From JAEDES01 sp964470055 (GTDB lineage Bacteria; Bacillota_I; Bacilli_A; RF39; UBA660), in NCBI GenBank assembly GCA_964470055.1, contig CAYXZZ010000012.1:1-30245 (forward strand): a stretch of DNA of 30,245 nt, given 5' to 3'. Under the pieces are notes generated by a model. The model was not told where the DNA came from and searched no databases. It saw only the letters and a program-made list of their open reading frames with translations. Below, piece by piece: positions 23,061-30,245 of this stretch. Numbering within the stretch: position 1 is the stretch's first letter; every line of letters begins with the position of its first letter. Both the position numbers and the translations under genes were made by a program.

Positions 23061-23909
23061 TTAATTCATAATTTTCTTAAACTCTTGTGGATTAGCAGTC
23101 TCAAATAAAATATCTTTCTTTAAAACTGGATAATACATTTTTAATCTATTGGCATGTAAATAAAGTCGGTTTTCTTTATCACCCTTATTTCCATACTTCT
23201 TATCACCAACAATTGGATTTTTTAAACTTTGAAAAGCAACTCTTATCTGATTTTTTCTACCAGTTTCAAGTACCACGCTTACTAAAGAATAATCTTCATT
23301 TTCTTTAATAACTTTATAATTTGTAATGGCTTCTTTTCCTTCATTATTTCTAGAAACATAAACCAAATTAGTTTTCGTCTCCATTAGATTCTGTACGATT
23401 CTACCACTATCATTTTTCAAATGTCCATGAACAACTGCTACATACTCACGTAAACTAACATATTCATTCCAATTTTCTTGCAACTGATTTTTAGTCTTTT
23501 CATCTTTCGCAAGCACAACAATACCACTTGTATCTTTATCCAATCTATGAACAATAAACACCTTCGCATGACTATCTTTACTGACCAAGTATTCTCTTAC
23601 TATATGATACAAAGTTCTTTCTTTTTCTTTAGCCGTTGCAATAGTAAGTAATCCACTAGGTTTATTCACCACAATAATATGGTCATCTTCAAATAAAACC
23701 TCAAATGGCAAAGTCTTCTTATTTTTACTTTCTGTATCAATAGTTATATTCATTCCTGGAACTAAATGATAATTATATTGTTTAACTCTATTATTATTAA
23801 CATAAATTGCCCCATGCGTTAAATACTGTTTAACTCTCTTCTTAGGCATATCCAAGTTTTCATATAAATATTCAAGTAACTCACTGTCTTTCTTTACTAT
23901 TAATTTCAT
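23061..23909 (-). CDS. RluA-family pseudouridine synthase
   Basis: This 282-residue protein has an N-terminal S4-like RNA-binding region (about residues 20-58: KKRVKQYLTHGAIYVNN) and the RluA catalytic domain. The signature is VHRLDKDTSGIVVLAK, with D124 as the catalytic aspartate, and KNQIRVAF is the conserved C-terminal motif. It converts uridines in rRNA or tRNA to pseudouridine; whether it acts like RluD, RluC or another cannot be told from sequence alone. It has its own promoter at 23937-23965 and is followed by the GH3 remnant and asnS. Confidence 0.9.
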   Translation of the reverse strand: MKLIVKKDSELLEYLYENLDMPKKRVKQYLTHGAIYVNNNRVKQYNYHLVPGMNITIDTESKNKKTLPFEVLFEDDHIIVVNKPSGLLTIATAKEKERTLYHIVREYLVSKDSHAKVFIVHRLDKDTSGIVVLAKDEKTKNQLQENWNEYVSLREYVAVVHGHLKNDSGRIVQNLMETKTNLVYVSRNNEGKEAITNYKVIKENEDYSLVSVVLETGRKNQIRVAFQSLKNPIVGDKKYGNKGDKENRLYLHANRLKMYYPVLKKDILFETANPQEFKKIMN

Positions 23910-23936
23910 AAGTTACACTCTCCTCACACACATCCT

Positions 23937-23965
23937 ATTATAGTATAAAACTCAAGATTTAACAA
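23937..23965 (-). promoter_or_regulatory. Promoter of the RluA-family gene
   Basis: TTGTTA (complement of 23960-23965), a 17-bp spacer and TATAAT (complement of 23937-23942). Confidence 0.8.
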
Positions 23966-23981
23966 TCTTTCAAAAAGAAAA

Positions 23982-24004
23982 AAAGACTAATTCTAGCCTT
24001 TTCT
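23982..24004 (-). terminator. Terminator of the zinc-ribbon membrane protein gene
   Basis: AAGGCTA-GAAT-TAGTCTT with one G-U pair and a following T run. It overlaps the stop codon. Confidence 0.75.
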
Positions 24005-25439
24005 ACTCGTCTACCTTATATAACTCTATAGACTCTAAAATATATTCAATACTATCATCAAAGAAAGTTGTCTTATTTTTACTAGTATCATTTGAAACAT
24101 ATGCCTCCAAATAATATAAATGTTTATTACTTGCAGATAAAGTAAAGAAAATCTCATTATGATAACTATTATTTCCACTAGTATAATCAGGAGTAACAAT
24201 TATATACCAAGTCTTTCCATTAATTGTCTTAGTATCTTCACTTTTAATCTCACCATAATTCTTAATAATAGTCGCTTTCATCGCCTCATACGTAGTGCCT
24301 GTTTGCATAGTTGTACTATTATAAGGAGTAACACCCTTTATATCTAACAAACTAACTCCATCTCTAAACTTAAAAATATAAGATTTATAAGATGTATTCT
24401 TCGTTCTTTCCTCATCTAAACTCCAGCAATCAGGAATTTTATAATCCATATACCCAATAGCCGAATATTCCTTAACTCCACTAGCCGTAAATTTATCATA
24501 AAAACTACTATCTGCTTCACTTTTATAACTAATACTATCAAGCATTTTTAAAATATCTTTATCTATCTTATTCCAATTATCTTCAGTACAATAAGACATA
24601 AATGAAATAACCTTATCATTTTCTTCACTTACAATAACATAAAAGGCTCCAATATTTTCTCTATCTGACATTTTATAATCAATTCTTGCATACATCGTTT
24701 CATCATTAAGCGTCAAAAAGGTATCTGTTCCACCTGTCAATTCTCCACCATCTAAATTAGACCATGCATCATAAAAAGCCTTATACAATGTTTGCTTTGC
24801 CGACTCACTATCAACAGCAAAGTTTAACGACGCAAACGTTGAAACCGCATTTAGTAAAAATCTACTATCTTTATCTGAATAATATAAAGTCATCTTCTCC
24901 TGTTCTTCATCAAGTGTCCAATTACCATTATACTCTAACTTATATTCATCAGACTCATACGTCGTCATCTTAAAACTATTAAGTAGCGGAACACCAACAA
25001 GTCCACCAATCATAACTACTACTAAACATATCGCAATTACAAACCAAGGGAACTTTCTTTTTTTACCTTCCTCCGGAAATTGCATCTGCATCGTATTATT
25101 ACTAGGAGAACTACTAACCACATCATTTCTATTAGCATATGGATTATTACTTCCAAACTGACTTAAATCCTGCTCTAAATTTCTATTAAAACCAATTTCA
25201 CTAGGTTCATTAACATTAACCCCTGTATTAAACCCAGTCGGAACATTAATTGCTTGATTATTAAAATTTGTAGGGATATTATTTGACATTCCCACATTAG
25301 AAACTGTGCTATTATTTGCACTATTAACATTAGTAGCCATACCATTACTTACATTACTAATATTATTAACTGGACTACCACAATTAGGACAAAACTTCTG
25401 CTCACTACTTAAAGATAGCCCACAATTCCTACAATTCAT
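24003..25439 (-). CDS. Zinc-ribbon membrane protein with large extracellular domain
   Basis: This is a 478-residue protein. It begins with a zinc ribbon (CRNCG at 3-7, CPNCG near 18), then an Asn/Ser/Val-rich linker of about 100 residues. One membrane helix (FPWFVIAICLVVVMIGGLVG, about residues 130-150) precedes a long extracellular part. That part seems to hold two related beta-rich domains, both with Trp-Ser-Leu-Asp-Glu-like motifs (NWTLDEEQEK and CWSLDEERTK). The function is unknown; this 'zinc ribbon + TM + PsbP/DUF-like domain' layout is common in Firmicutes. A GTG three codons upstream is an alternative start. It is transcribed alone from a promoter at 25469-25497. Confidence 0.75.
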   Translation of the reverse strand: MNCRNCGLSLSSEQKFCPNCGSPVNNISNVSNGMATNVNSANNSTVSNVGMSNNIPTNFNNQAINVPTGFNTGVNVNEPSEIGFNRNLEQDLSQFGSNNPYANRNDVVSSSPSNNTMQMQFPEEGKKRKFPWFVIAICLVVVMIGGLVGVPLLNSFKMTTYESDEYKLEYNGNWTLDEEQEKMTLYYSDKDSRFLLNAVSTFASLNFAVDSESAKQTLYKAFYDAWSNLDGGELTGGTDTFLTLNDETMYARIDYKMSDRENIGAFYVIVSEENDKVISFMSYCTEDNWNKIDKDILKMLDSISYKSEADSSFYDKFTASGVKEYSAIGYMDYKIPDCWSLDEERTKNTSYKSYIFKFRDGVSLLDIKGVTPYNSTTMQTGTTYEAMKATIIKNYGEIKSEDTKTINGKTWYIIVTPDYTSGNNSYHNEIFFTLSASNKHLYYLEAYVSNDTSKNKTTFFDDSIEYILESIELYKVDE

Positions 25440-25468
25440 AACTCGCACCCACTTTCTACCATACCCAA

Positions 25469-25497
25469 AGTATATAATATAATCCCTGAAAAATCAA
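25469..25497 (-). promoter_or_regulatory. Promoter of the zinc-ribbon membrane protein gene
   Basis: TTGATT (complement of 25492-25497), a 17-bp spacer and TATACT (complement of 25469-25474). Confidence 0.6.
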
Positions 25498-25505
25498 TTT
25501 TATCA

Positions 25506-25533
25506 AGAAAAAAATCTGCCACTAGACAGATTT
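25506..25533 (-). terminator. Terminator of the pgi/PAP2/HAD unit
   Basis: AAATCTGTC-TAGT-GGCAGATTT (one G-U pair) plus seven T on the - strand, overlapping the last stop codon. Confidence 0.8.
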
Positions 25534-26308
25534 AAAAATACTTCTTTATTGCTGCTTCAACGCCATTTTCTTCATTAGATAAAGTCTCTTCTTTCGCATA
25601 TTTTTTAACATCAGAATCAGCATTTCTAACACTAATACCTTGTCCAACCTCACTAACTAACTCAACACTACTTGAAGAAGAACAAATAGCAATAACCTCA
25701 TCCAGACTAATTTTGTTATTCCGTAAAATCTTCTTAACCCCTAAAAGTTTACTATTAGAAGCATTTGTCACTTCCACAACATAAACTCCATAATCTTGTT
25801 TTATATAACAAACTACTTTCAACCCGCTCTCTTCAATTTTACTTTTAACTTCACATGCTTCCTTCAAGCCGCAACAACATATTTTTAATTTATATATACC
25901 ATTCTTATTTTCTCCAATAAAAGGAAGTACATCTATCAACATTTCACTATAATCTTTATCTTTATATTTACCAGTATAATTACAGTAATTAAGTGTATAA
26001 AAACACAAATCCTTATCACTAAACATCTTATAAAGTTTTCTTAGTACAGTAACTCCTAACCCCTTATCATATATAACTTGATCATTATTCAAATCATATA
26101 CATAACTCCCATTAAAAGCAACTATATAATCAATAAAAGGAAAATCTTTATTATAATCAACCACTAATCTAGCACTCTTACTAGTTGCAATTGTAAATAA
26201 TACTCCCTCTTTCCTAATTCTATCTAACTCTATCATCGTGGATAAAGATATTGCCTCTTCACTATTAATTAGTGTTCCAAAAAAATCACTAACTACCATT
26301 TTATACAT
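25532..26308 (-). CDS. Cof-type HAD-like protein lacking key acidic residues
   Basis: This 258-residue protein matches the Cof/YidA-type HAD phosphatase fold from end to end, including ATSKSAR (motif II region), the AFNGSYVYD segment and GVEAAIKKYF at the C-terminus. Motif I, normally DxDGTL, reads DFFGTL (D8 kept, second Asp replaced by Phe10). Motif IV, normally GDSxNDxxML, reads CSSSSSVELV (about residues 209-218), so the magnesium ligands are gone. The enzyme is probably inactive as a phosphatase and may bind a ligand instead. It starts right after the PAP2 stop with GGGGG upstream and is last in the pgi unit. Confidence 0.8.
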   Translation of the reverse strand: MYKMVVSDFFGTLINSEEAISLSTMIELDRIRKEGVLFTIATSKSARLVVDYNKDFPFIDYIVAFNGSYVYDLNNDQVIYDKGLGVTVLRKLYKMFSDKDLCFYTLNYCNYTGKYKDKDYSEMLIDVLPFIGENKNGIYKLKICCCGLKEACEVKSKIEESGLKVVCYIKQDYGVYVVEVTNASNSKLLGVKKILRNNKISLDEVIAICSSSSSVELVSEVGQGISVRNADSDVKKYAKEETLSNEENGVEAAIKKYF

Positions 26309-26309
26309 C

Positions 26310-26918
26310 TTAATTCCCCCTAAAATGTTTATTAGAATAATTAATTACTAACATAACTTCAACTATTGCTAAAATAAATCCCACCATAACATCAGTTGCA
26401 TAATGAACCCCTACATATATCCTACTAATTCCTACTGATAATATTAATATCACTAGTAAGAAACTTAATAAATATTTTAAATACTTATTTTGAACTCTCT
26501 TAATAACATAATAAAGTAAATATCCATATACCGCAATCGCAATCATCGAATGACCACTAGGGTAAGAATAACCACCTTGTTTTATTAATTTCAATACATC
26601 AGGTCGTGGCCTTTTTATTATATGTTTAATTATTTGATTAGTAAGAGCCGAATTGGCTGCTAATATTCCCAGTAACCAACCATTTCTATTTCTAAATAAT
26701 ATCATAAGTAATAAAACAACAACCACTACCACAATTTCATTACCAAATTTTGTCACAAACACAAAATATTTATCAAAAAAATCACTTTCTAAACTTCTAA
26801 CCAAATTATAAATCGCCGTATCAAAAGGTTCAACCAAATCAAATACAACTAAACCAGTAATAAGTAAAAATAAAGTAATCAAAATACTAACTATAATTAA
26901 AAACTTCTTATTTTTCAT
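26310..26918 (-). CDS. PAP2-family membrane phosphatase
   Basis: This 202-residue protein has about six membrane helices and all three PAP2 phosphatase motifs: K-x6-RP in the stretch KHIIKRPRP, PSGH in YSYPSGHSM, and SR-x5-H-x3-D in SRIYVGVHYATD. Likely substrates are phosphatidate-type lipids or undecaprenyl pyrophosphate, with the active site at the outer face. I chose ATG 26918 (AGGTG upstream, just after the pgi stop) rather than a GTG 12 bases earlier. It is co-transcribed between pgi and the HAD-like gene. Confidence 0.87.
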   Translation of the reverse strand: MKNKKFLIIVSILITLFLLITGLVVFDLVEPFDTAIYNLVRSLESDFFDKYFVFVTKFGNEIVVVVVVLLLMILFRNRNGWLLGILAANSALTNQIIKHIIKRPRPDVLKLIKQGGYSYPSGHSMIAIAVYGYLLYYVIKRVQNKYLKYLLSFLLVILILSVGISRIYVGVHYATDVMVGFILAIVEVMLVINYSNKHFRGN

Positions 26919-26919
26919 T

Positions 26920-28113
26920 TTAAAGTACACCTAAATTCTCTCTAACTTCTTTTTTATAAACTTCTACACCAGGTTGATCAAAAGGATTTATATCAAATAA
27001 AAATCCACTAAACGCTGCTCCCAGCATAAAAAAGTACATTAAAGAGCCTATACTCATCTCATCAACTTTCTCTAAAGTAATTTCTAATGATGCCACATCT
27101 CCACTATAATGTGCCTTTCTAACTGAATCTAAAACCACATTATTAATTTCATGTAAATCTTTACCATTATAAACAGCCTTATCAGAATTGTTAACTTTTA
27201 AGAAAGTCTCAAATATGATTTTATTTCCTTCTTGAATAAATTGTCCTAATGAATGTAAATCTCTAGTATGAACTGTTGAAACAGGAAATATTCCTTTACC
27301 ATCTTTACCTTCACTCTCACCATATAATTGTTTTAACCATTCAGTAAAATAATACATATTCTCTTCATACGTAACATAGTTTTCAACCACTTTTCCAGAA
27401 GCATTTAAACTAACTCGCGCAACGGCATATCTAAAAGCATCTTCGCGATATTTTTCTCCAGCATAATATCCTTCTATAAACTTTACTATATCTACATTAA
27501 AAGCCAACGGAAACAAATGTGCTGCTGTCATAATAGAATATCTTCCCCCAATATCATCTGGTATTTCAAATGAAGTAAAACCACATTCATTAACTTCCTT
27601 TCGTAAACTTCCCTTTTCAGCATCTGTTGTCACAATTATTCTTTTAACCAATTCATCACCACTATATTTTTTCTCCATCAATTCACGAATTAATTTATAT
27701 GTAATAGTAGTCTCCATTGTAGTACCACTTTTACTAATAACGTTAATCGAAAAATCTCTTTGCTCTAAATATTCAAGTAATTCCCTCATGTATTTACTAG
27801 ATAATGTTGTTCCGGCATAAATAATTGGAAAACTATTATCACTAAAATATTTTCCCATCATTTCTTTCACTGCATAACTTCCTAAAAATGAACCACCTAT
27901 TCCAATTACTACTAAACAATCAGAATGTTTCTTTACTTCATCTGATATCTTAAGTATCTTCTCAACTTCTTCATTTTTAATTTTCTTAGTCCACCCAGTC
28001 ATATAAGCATTATCAAACTTATTATAAATTTCTTCCTTACGAGAAACTAAACTTTGAACCTTCTCTTTATCAACAAAACTATCTACCATAGTATTAAAAT
28101 CAAATTTAACCAT
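26920..28113 (-). CDS. pgi: Glucose-6-phosphate isomerase
   Basis: This 397-residue protein interconverts glucose 6-phosphate and fructose 6-phosphate in glycolysis. Visible signatures are VIGIGGSFLGSYAV (about residue 70), the sugar-phosphate motif VISKSGTTMET, IPDDIGGRYS, GESEGKDGKGIFP and FDINPFDQPGVEVYK near the end. It is roughly 50 residues shorter than Bacillus Pgi, largely because the protein ends soon after the QPGVE motif and a loop region is reduced. No active-site motif appears missing. GGAGGT lies seven bases before ATG 28113. Its promoter at 28137-28165 starts the pgi, PAP2 and HAD-like unit. Confidence 0.95.
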   Translation of the reverse strand: MVKFDFNTMVDSFVDKEKVQSLVSRKEEIYNKFDNAYMTGWTKKIKNEEVEKILKISDEVKKHSDCLVVIGIGGSFLGSYAVKEMMGKYFSDNSFPIIYAGTTLSSKYMRELLEYLEQRDFSINVISKSGTTMETTITYKLIRELMEKKYSGDELVKRIIVTTDAEKGSLRKEVNECGFTSFEIPDDIGGRYSIMTAAHLFPLAFNVDIVKFIEGYYAGEKYREDAFRYAVARVSLNASGKVVENYVTYEENMYYFTEWLKQLYGESEGKDGKGIFPVSTVHTRDLHSLGQFIQEGNKIIFETFLKVNNSDKAVYNGKDLHEINNVVLDSVRKAHYSGDVASLEITLEKVDEMSIGSLMYFFMLGAAFSGFLFDINPFDQPGVEVYKKEVRENLGVL

Positions 28114-28136
28114 AACTACCTCCAAATTATATTTGT

Positions 28137-28165
28137 ATTATATCATTTATAATTGCACTTGTAAA
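28137..28165 (-). promoter_or_regulatory. Promoter of the pgi unit
   Basis: TTTACA (complement of 28160-28165), a 17-bp spacer and TATAAT (complement of 28137-28142). Confidence 0.8.
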
Positions 28166-28170
28166 ACCAA

Positions 28171-28194
28171 GAAAAAAGACTCATTTTGAGTCTT
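28171..28194 (-). terminator. Terminator of the spore-coat pair
   Basis: AAGACTC-AAAAT-GAGTCTT followed by six T on the - strand, overlapping the coat gene's stop. Confidence 0.85.
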
Positions 28195-28507
28195 AAGCAT
28201 TTAAATCACTATATTCTTGTGATAAAGTTTGACATTTAGTATTAATTTTATTAGTATCACATTTTTCTAAAACATACCAACCTTTTCTAAACATAAGTTC
28301 ATATGTTTCTCTTTGTAATGAACTAATACGTTCAAATGTTTCTTTATAAACATTATATAAACTTTCACAACTAGCCTCTGTCATTGCCGTAGCATAATTC
28401 TTACTCATCTCTTTTAAAGTAGAATTTAAACAAGTAAGATAATCTTTTTCATTTAAGGCAACACCAGTAGGCACTTCTACTTTTGGATTAGAAATTTGAT
28501 TATCCAC
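28193..28507 (-). CDS. CotF-like spore coat protein
   Basis: This 104-residue helical protein matches the spore-coat CotF family pattern: an N-terminal VPTGVALNEKDYL segment, SKNYATAMTEASCESLY, then RETYELMFRKGWYVLEK. Members are found in the coat of Bacillus-type endospores, although their exact function is not known. The start is probably GTG 28507, six bases after AGAGGTGG; a GTG nine bases earlier lies inside that ribosome binding site. It overlaps or abuts the 76-residue gene upstream, so the two are coupled. Confidence 0.8.
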   Translation of the reverse strand: MDNQISNPKVEVPTGVALNEKDYLTCLNSTLKEMSKNYATAMTEASCESLYNVYKETFERISSLQRETYELMFRKGWYVLEKCDTNKINTKCQTLSQEYSDLNA

Positions 28508-28730
28508 TAACGCCACCTCTACTTTCTAAGATATTTAAAACACTATTTAAGTTATCATCAAAAAGACTAACTGCTTTTTCAAATACAGAAACAATTTCTT
28601 CATCATCAATCATATCACAATCATTATCTGCTTTTTTTAAAGCCCCATAGTTCCATTCAAACATATCACTCAAATAATCTAAATCTTTACCTGTAAGTAA
28701 ATCATTAGGTACTTCTTCATAATTTAACAT
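28500..28730 (-). CDS. Small acidic protein coupled to the CotF-like gene
   Basis: This is a 76-residue, strongly acidic, helix-rich protein (for example DLLTGKDLDYLSDMFEWNY and DDEEIVSVFEKAVSLFDDNL). It ends GGVSG overlapping the start of the coat gene. Proteins of this type often accompany CotF-like genes, so a coat-associated partner is likely, but I do not recognise a named family. GGGAGG precedes the ATG. CATACTAA, similar to a sporulation sigma-E/K -10, lies just upstream but is very close to the ribosome binding site. Confidence 0.65.
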   Translation of the reverse strand: MLNYEEVPNDLLTGKDLDYLSDMFEWNYGALKKADNDCDMIDDEEIVSVFEKAVSLFDDNLNSVLNILESRGGVSG

Positions 28731-28843
28731 ATATTTTTCCTCCCATAATTAGTATGGACAAAAAATATACTTTATTACACAATAAATTTAAACTATTAAA
28801 AATTTATTAACTATCATTTCTATCAAAAAAAATTGTTAATGGT

Positions 28844-28876
28844 CTGAAAAATACTACTTTTAAAAAGCAGTATTTT
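28844..28876 (-). terminator. Terminator of the SipW/TasA-like remnant
   Basis: AAAATACTGCTTT/AAAGTAGTATTTT makes a 13-pair stem with one G-U pair, ending in five T on the - strand. Confidence 0.75.
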
Positions 28877-28887
28877 AAATTACTTAG

Positions 28888-29607
28888 TTATGGTATTGTA
28901 CTAAAATTGAATTCAATAGGAGAAAACTTAACTGTGAATGAACCATCAGCACGAGCAGCACTAGCATTAGCACCATATTGAATTTGGTAATAAATTAAAT
29001 GTGAGAATTAGAATTAATCGTATATGAATTTGAATCAGTATTATCAATAGGATTACCTGAAGAATCTAACAACATAGCAAATTGAATCATATTGTCACAC
29101 GCCGCTTCCACCAGTAAAGCAGTTGCACCTTCTCCAGGAATACAGCTGATATTTGATGGCAAAAAAGCAGGAATAATCCCAGAAAGCAATTCAATATTTG
29201 TAATATCTAAATATGCGGTATATGCTCCTACATTTTTTATAAGAAAAACATAGTTAACTACTTGCAAAGGTTCATTAAAATCAGCAGTAATATTATTATT
29301 TTTTAAAGAAGCATTATCAATGTTAGCATTAGAGCCAATTCCATTTGAAACACCATCACTAAGACCTTTAAGTAAATTAGGATAAGCAATTGAATCAGAA
29401 TAATTAGCATCTGAAATTTCTAAAGATGATAAGCCTGACATTTCGACAGACTGAATCAGTCCATATACCTTAACCTTAAAGTCTCCCTCATTTGGTGTTA
29501 CTGCGATAGTTGAACTGATTGTCAAAACATCCAAAAATACTGCGAAACCTATACTCATTCCCACAACAATAACTATTAAAGTACATAACTATTAATTTAT
29601 TTTTTCT
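28888..29607 (-). pseudogene. Exported SipW/TasA-like surface protein, broken at both ends
   Basis: The main frame (28995-29564) begins IVIVVGMSIGFAVFLDVLTI, a signal segment of the SipW-dependent type, followed by beta-rich sequence including VNYVFLIKNVGAYTAYLD and LLVEAACDN. It stops at 28995, but the natural C-terminus continues in another frame: YYQIQYGANAS, ARADGSFTVKFSP and NFSTIP, ending TAA at 28888-28890. At the 5' end the hydrophobic start (KNKLIV) is in a third frame and no start codon follows the GGAGGT at 29608-29613. So two frameshifts and a lost start codon are visible. Intact relatives are secreted, camelysin/TasA-type surface or matrix proteins; that family call is by pattern. 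Confidence 0.75.
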
Positions 29608-29620
29608 ACCTCCGTATATA

Positions 29621-29657
29621 AAGTGACAAATAACGAGTTTTATCGCTATTTTTTTAT
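29621..29657. repeat. Hairpin element sharing sequence with 22-56
   Basis: AAGTGACAAATAACGA...TCGCTATTT plus T run, with one mismatch in the stem. It lies eight bases upstream of the GGAGGT of the SipW/TasA-like remnant, that is, in its leader on the - strand. The matching element at the left window edge has the same core and different loop bases. Confidence 0.5.
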
Positions 29658-29659
29658 CA

Positions 29660-29682
29660 AAAAAGAAAAAGAGCCACAGCTC
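29660..29682 (-). terminator. Terminator of the GH94 gene
   Basis: GAGC-TGTG-GCTC directly after the stop codon, followed by TTTTTCTTTTTT on the - strand. Confidence 0.8.
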
Positions 29683-30245
29683 TTATCTTGTATGTACTAC
29701 TACTTTATGAGTAGTCTTATCATTTACTAATTTAATTAAATTATCATCCTGTCCTTTTCCATCTACTGTAACAGAGTCTTTTTTACTCTTAATTACTTCA
29801 ATTTCATATGTTGTATCTAAGTAACGATAAGTAACCTGATATTTTTCCCAAGCAACAGGCATTGCTGGCTGTACTTTTAATGTATCACCGTATTTTTTTA
29901 ATCCTAAGATTTCTGTTATACCTACTCGATAAAACCAACCTGCCGAACCTGTATACCAAGTCCATCCACCTCTACCAGGATGTTGTTCCGCAGAATAAAT
30001 ATCTGCTGCTATAACATAAGGTTCAACCTTATAAGAATTAACCAAATCACTATTAATACTACGATTAACTGGATTAATCATTTGATAATATTGATAAGCT
30101 CTATCACTATATCCAGATTTTATTAAAGCCATAATATACCAAGCAACTGAATGTGTATATTGTCCTCCATTTTCACGAATACCTTTTGGATAATTCATAA
30201 TATATCCTGGATTATTTAAACTCTTTTCAAATGGTGGAGTTAATA
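29683..30245 (-). CDS. GH94 phosphorylase / cyclic glucan synthase-like protein, C-terminal part
   Basis: Only the last 186 or so residues are in the window; the frame stays open to the edge. The segment starting LTPPFEKSLNNPGYI, then GIRENGGQYTHSVAW, VEPYVIAADIYS and GRGGWTWYTGSAGWFYR is the hallmark of GH94 enzymes. These include cellobiose and related phosphorylases and the C-terminal half of NdvB-type cyclic beta-1,2-glucan synthases. The variant resembles the NdvB-like group most closely. A small beta-sandwich end domain follows. Such enzymes split or build beta-glucosides with phosphate. Which subfamily it is depends on sequence beyond the window. Confidence 0.88.
   Translation of the reverse strand, partial: LTPPFEKSLNNPGYIMNYPKGIRENGGQYTHSVAWYIMALIKSGYSDRAYQYYQMINPVNRSINSDLVNSYKVEPYVIAADIYSAEQHPGRGGWTWYTGSAGWFYRVGITEILGLKKYGDTLKVQPAMPVAWEKYQVTYRYLDTTYEIEVIKSKKDSVTVDGKGQDDNLIKLVNDKTTHKVVVHTR

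Noticed and set aside
28731..28760. Sigma-E/K promoter before the spore-coat pair
   Set aside because: CATACTAA resembles the -10, but it would place the start inside the ribosome binding site and the -35 is weak. Mentioned only in the gene entry.

Overview
The window is strongly AT-rich DNA from a low-GC Gram-positive bacterium, most likely a gut-type member of the Bacilli/Mollicutes-related lineages that uses the standard genetic code. TGA acts as a stop in good genes and Trp is read from TGG. The Firmicutes signs are a T-box riboswitch before ileS, a sepF-divIVA-ileS neighbourhood, strong GGAGG ribosome binding sites and U-tailed intrinsic terminators. SpoIIIAH, a GerMN-domain protein and a CotF-like spore coat protein indicate an endospore former or a recent descendant of one. 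The exact taxon cannot be fixed from the sequence alone.

Layout. Bases 1-2560 hold two decayed IS91-type (HUH/Y2) transposase genes on the + strand, a small zinc-ribbon gene between them, and a candidate structured ncRNA on the - strand. From 2590 to the end every protein gene lies on the - strand. In order of decreasing coordinate these are: the end of a GH94 phosphorylase/glucan synthase (cut by the window edge); a broken SipW/TasA-like exported protein gene; a CotF-like spore coat pair; pgi, a PAP2 phosphatase and a HAD-like protein; a zinc-ribbon membrane protein; an RluA pseudouridine synthase; a GH3 pseudogene; asnS; a PP2C phosphatase; a lipoprotein; a HerA-type ATPase; sepF, divIVA and a small exported protein; T-box-ileS; a candidate plus-strand sRNA; a three-gene cluster of mTERF-like helical-repeat proteins ending in a membrane thioredoxin-like protein; an SDR, a PLP-dependent lyase-family protein and a DUF5684-like membrane protein; spoIIIAH and gerM; and tRNA-Arg(UCU).

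The most unusual part is 7093-12089. Two paralogous proteins carry tandem helical repeats: 24 copies of about 28 residues in one and 7 copies of 26 residues in the other. Both have mTERF-like N- and C-terminal caps, and a 90-residue protein between them looks like a bare cap. Repeats keep a fixed skeleton and vary strongly at one or a few positions near a GG/GS turn, as expected of a modular ligand- or nucleic-acid-binding solenoid. I do not recognise a described bacterial family with this architecture. A candidate sRNA with its own promoter and terminator lies just upstream of the long repeat gene, in the opposite orientation.

Many transcription units can be read directly: A/T-rich -35/-10 pairs, mostly with 17-bp spacing, and hairpin-plus-U terminators frame nearly every gene group, so operon boundaries given here come mostly from visible signals.
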